Source of the DNA: an uncultured Microcaldota archaeon
GTDB lineage: Archaea > Micrarchaeota > Micrarchaeia > Anstonellales > Bilamarchaeaceae
Direction of reading: 5' to 3'
DNA length: 5,616 bases
Assembly (NCBI GenBank): GCA_903835325.1
Contig: CAILMU010000124.1
Span: 1-5,616 of the forward strand
Shown here: piece by piece, positions 5,486-5,616 of the stretch
How positions within the stretch are numbered: position 1 is the stretch's first letter
How the letters are laid out: each line of letters starts with the position of its first letter
Notes under the pieces: generated by a model
Told to the model about the DNA's origin: nothing
What the model saw: only the letters and a program-made list of their open reading frames with translations
The model's database searches: none
Program-made: the position numbers and the translations under genes

Positions 5486-5616
5486 ATGGCCGACGTAGCC
5501 CAATTAGTGAGGGAACGGTTCGGCGAGCTTACCGAGATACAGAAACTCGCCATCCCCAGGGTCCTTGCCGGCGAAAATGTCCTGATACTCGCGCCCACAG
5601 GCTATGGAAAGACAGA
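5486..5616 (+). CDS. SF2 helicase, N-terminus only (Lhr-like), cut by window end
   Basis: Only the first 43 codons are present. They contain the Q-motif region of a superfamily 2 helicase (F12, then LTEIQKLAIP with Q19) and motif I/Walker A APTGYGKT (residues 36-43), whose K42 and T43 bind the ATP phosphates and magnesium. The very short N-terminus before the Q motif, the wording LTEIQ..AIP..L.GENVLI and the A-P-T-G-x-G-K-T form are typical of archaeal Lhr-type ATP-dependent helicases, which unwind nucleic acid in repair or RNA metabolism. Another DEAD/DEAH-family member cannot be excluded without the rest of the protein. The gene is divergent from the 201-aa gene with 170 bp between starts. 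Confidence 0.88.
   Translation, partial: MADVAQLVRERFGELTEIQKLAIPRVLAGENVLILAPTGYGKT

Noticed and set aside
1..5616. CRISPR array, toxin-antitoxin pair or phage-defence cassette
   Set aside because: No regularly spaced repeats were seen, and no nuclease, TIR, retron, toxin or antitoxin signature was found in the translated genes. The only NTPase motif belongs to the Lhr-like helicase fragment.

Overview
This 5.6 kb window looks archaeal. The evidence is a type II (archaeal/eukaryotic) methionine aminopeptidase, a tRNA gene carrying a canonical archaeal bulge-helix-bulge intron and no encoded CCA, AT-rich TATA-like boxes about 26-39 bp before most starts, few Shine-Dalgarno sites, and the start of an SF2 helicase resembling the Lhr family. 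Coding DNA is moderately GC-rich with frequent AGG and ATA codons. The lineage cannot be fixed from this sequence; a DPANN/Micrarchaeota-type genome is only a guess.

Layout: positions 1-155 probably hold the 5' part of a leftward gene of unknown function. It is divergent from a rightward pair of unrecognised genes (216-1739 and 1787-2791), separated by 47 bp and probably co-transcribed. A small, Cys-rich, probably exported protein follows (2854-3417) with its own TATA box and an apparently leaderless mRNA. A GC-rich hairpin flanked by T-runs on both sides (3435-3482) fits a bidirectional terminator between this gene and the converging leftward tRNA.

The leftward tRNA (3527-3671) assembles into tRNA-Arg(UCG) only if two insertions are removed. 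One is a 25-nt intron at the canonical 37/38 site with a textbook bulge-helix-bulge. The other is a ~45-nt insertion in the D arm whose ends are ambiguous. A 10-nt stretch just past the tRNA is a perfect complement of part of the anticodon arm.

Further right, two leftward genes each have their own promoter: type II methionine aminopeptidase (3732-4628 or 4637) and an unrecognised 201-aa protein with an Asp/His cluster (4710-5315). A 170-bp divergent promoter region follows, and then the first 43 codons of a rightward SF2 helicase that runs off the window.

The recognisable genes are housekeeping (protein N-terminal maturation, tRNA, helicase). The least explained content is the two-gene unknown pair at 216-2791 and the doubly interrupted tRNA with its complementary trailer. 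I did not find a convincing defence system, mobile element or CRISPR array.
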